Source: Siniperca chuatsi (taxonomy: Eukaryota; Chordata; Actinopteri; Centrarchiformes; Sinipercidae). Taken from it: a stretch of DNA of 64,000 nucleotides. Of this stretch, positions 62,166 to 64,000 are shown in pieces (the first letter of the stretch is position 1; the number at the start of each line of letters is the position of its first letter). Below the pieces are notes generated by a model. It was given only the letters and a program-made list of their open reading frames with translations, searched no databases and was not told the DNA's origin. The translations under genes were made by a program, and so were the position numbers. Location of the stretch: NCBI RefSeq assembly GCF_020085105.1, contig NC_058043.1, positions 8,074,667 through 8,138,666 on the forward strand. Reading direction: 5' to 3'.

Positions 62166-64000
62166 GTTACAGACATCGTAAAGACAATAAGGAAAATAAA
62201 ATAGATAGAGATACATTTTGACTACTCAAAAGTTGTTTGAGGAATGTACATTTACTGTAGTTTATGGCTTAACAGTGTGATACAGTTTCCCACATGAAAA
62301 TCTGTTAAAACTGGTAATTGATGTTGAAAACATTATTCAAACTGTCATTACACTGAAAATAAATGTTAAAATAATTGCACCAATTATGCATAAATGATTT
62401 GAAATAACATGACATAAGTGTTCTTGTGAAGTCTGTAACTAGTCAAACTATTACAAGAAAAGAGTAAAAAGTAATTTGTAACCAAAAAAAAACTTTGAGA
62501 CCTTTCCAAACCTGCTTACTTCAAGGTTGTCCTGGCATGAGAAAGGGTACATCGCAGATCTAAAGTGAGTTGATGGAAAGGGATTATACTTTAATCTCAG
62601 CTGGATCTCAGCAAAGTTAAAGGGCACATTGAAGAAAGAAAAGGATTAGGGTCTTCTCTGACAGCTGACTCCATGACTTTGTGATGTTCTGATGGGAGAA
62701 ACAGACAAGAGAGAAAAAAACTGCTCAGAAAGAGAAGATATGCAAGTGTATATTTGGGATGATTTAGGTTAATGATTTAAAGTAAATTGCAACAGTCTTC
62801 AGCATTCATTATTATTTTCCATTTTGTAACTTTCTCCAAAAAAGCAAGACAAAAAAATAAACAAAATATTGTAATGCTATTGGGAAAGGGTTAGCTTCCA
62901 AAGCAGAAAGAAAAATATGTTTTTATGCTAACAAGACAACAACAAAAACACAGGCCTTGGAATAGTAGACATTCATTACCATTTTTTTGTCATTTGCTTT
63001 GTCAAAGGAAACATGTCACACCATGTGATATTTGTATTCAGCCCAGTAGTGATCCCAGTATTATTGGCTCCATTGAAGGCCCTCTGAATGCGAAAAAAGA
63101 AAACATTTTCGTTTGGGGCCCCAGGTAAATGAGAAATAAGGATATTATATTCATTTTTAGACTTTTGTTTTGGTAAATGTTGCTTTGGAATAAGCCAACT
63201 TAATTTAGCACAAAGGCCTGAATGTGAGCTACCACAGTGTCCAGAGAGTACCAATGTCTGTGTAATAATGTCTTGGCCCTTTATGAGCTTTAAGTAATCA
63301 CTGACCTCTGCTGGTGACCTGTAGGACTTGCAACAACTTTTAAAGAACTACAGTATCTTCTCTTACACAATTCTCCAGTCTCTGGTACAACACCCCCTTC
63401 CCTTGATCTGCTTGAACTACAGTGATCTCTTTCTTACATAAACACTAAAATAACATTTCATTAGCTAAGCAGAGCAGAGGTCTAACAAAATATCTTTTAA
63501 GGAGTGTACAAATACAGTGCTTTGAGACTTGCCTTTGTCTTTTATTCTTTTTATTTCTTAAATTTCTGCTTGAGGCTTTTTGATTAAATTTTCAACTGTA
63601 TAACCTTTTCCACTAAAAGCAAGACACAAAATGTATAATAAACATGCACAATATTAAAAAGGTATGGGAAAAACCAGTTATTTGAGGCACCATATCTTAA
63701 AATTACAACAAAAACACAGACCTTAATGGGAGACCTTTGAATAGTCATAAACACAGACATACATGCATATGTTATTGGTGAACACATTCTTCCTGAGGCC
63801 TCAAAGAACAAGGTTTGGATTAATAACTTTGCCCCCCCTTTTGAATGACAACTAGATTACCTCACCATATTCTTACAGTGTTAAAGAACCTTTAAATTCG
63901 CCTTGCAGTGTTAAAAACACAGAACAAGAATAAGGTGATTCAGATGCAATGACACTGGGCTCTCACTAGATGGCAATCCTTGACTGACTCACTCCATTAA

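Larger units (their letters stand above)
47051..64000. other. Gene-poor flank after dhrs3
   Basis: About 17 kb has no exon or gene I can support on either strand. It contains several repeats listed separately, a CA microsatellite, a polypyrimidine tract and one weak candidate small ORF at 50572. In human, VPS13D follows DHRS3, but I saw no VPS13D-like exon here. Confidence 0.55.

Overview
This window is vertebrate nuclear DNA, most likely from a percomorph-type teleost. Coding exons are short and split by GT-AG introns of 0.1 to 5.6 kb. Proteins match vertebrate families almost end to end, CA/TG microsatellites are common, and several interspersed repeats look like families common in fish genomes. 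The species cannot be named from the sequence. No operon, CRISPR array, rRNA or convincing tRNA gene was seen.

Five protein genes are supported. (1) Bases 1-24520 hold the 3' part of igsf21 (+ strand), a GPI-anchored immunoglobulin-superfamily synaptic adhesion protein. Five exons (7830-24185) encode its last 291 residues; the 5' exons lie upstream of the window. (2) klhdc7a (+, 28156-30450) is an uninterrupted kelch gene of 764 codons with an N-terminal membrane segment. (3) cfap107 (-, 34280 to 32422) is a small four-exon ciliary gene (223 aa). It is easy to miss because no exon exceeds 275 nt, and an RFX X-box-like site lies 144 bp upstream of its start. (4) aadacl4-like (-, 37503 to 34805) is a four-exon, 416-aa ER membrane serine hydrolase of the arylacetamide deacetylase family. 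(5) dhrs3 (+, 39978-46645) is a six-exon, 302-aa short-chain dehydrogenase that reduces all-trans-retinal to retinol.

The order dhrs3 / aadacl4 / cfap107, with dhrs3 and aadacl4 divergent, is as I recall it from human 1p36.21. igsf21 and klhdc7a are neighbours at human 1p36.13, several Mb away. The fish window therefore joins two blocks that are separate in human. The genes do not form one pathway: igsf21 is neuronal adhesion, cfap107 builds ciliary doublet microtubules, dhrs3 controls retinoid tone, aadacl4 hydrolyses ester or amide lipids or drugs, and klhdc7a is poorly characterised.

Bases 47046-64000 contain no gene I can support. They hold several transposon remnants, including one element with a perfect 8-bp target duplication and one TTAA-flanked MITE, plus a single weak candidate small ORF. 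I found no convincing undescribed system. The most useful observations are the hidden cfap107 gene with its X-box, the joined synteny blocks, a frame-neutral 39-nt igsf21 microexon and the datable transposon insertions.
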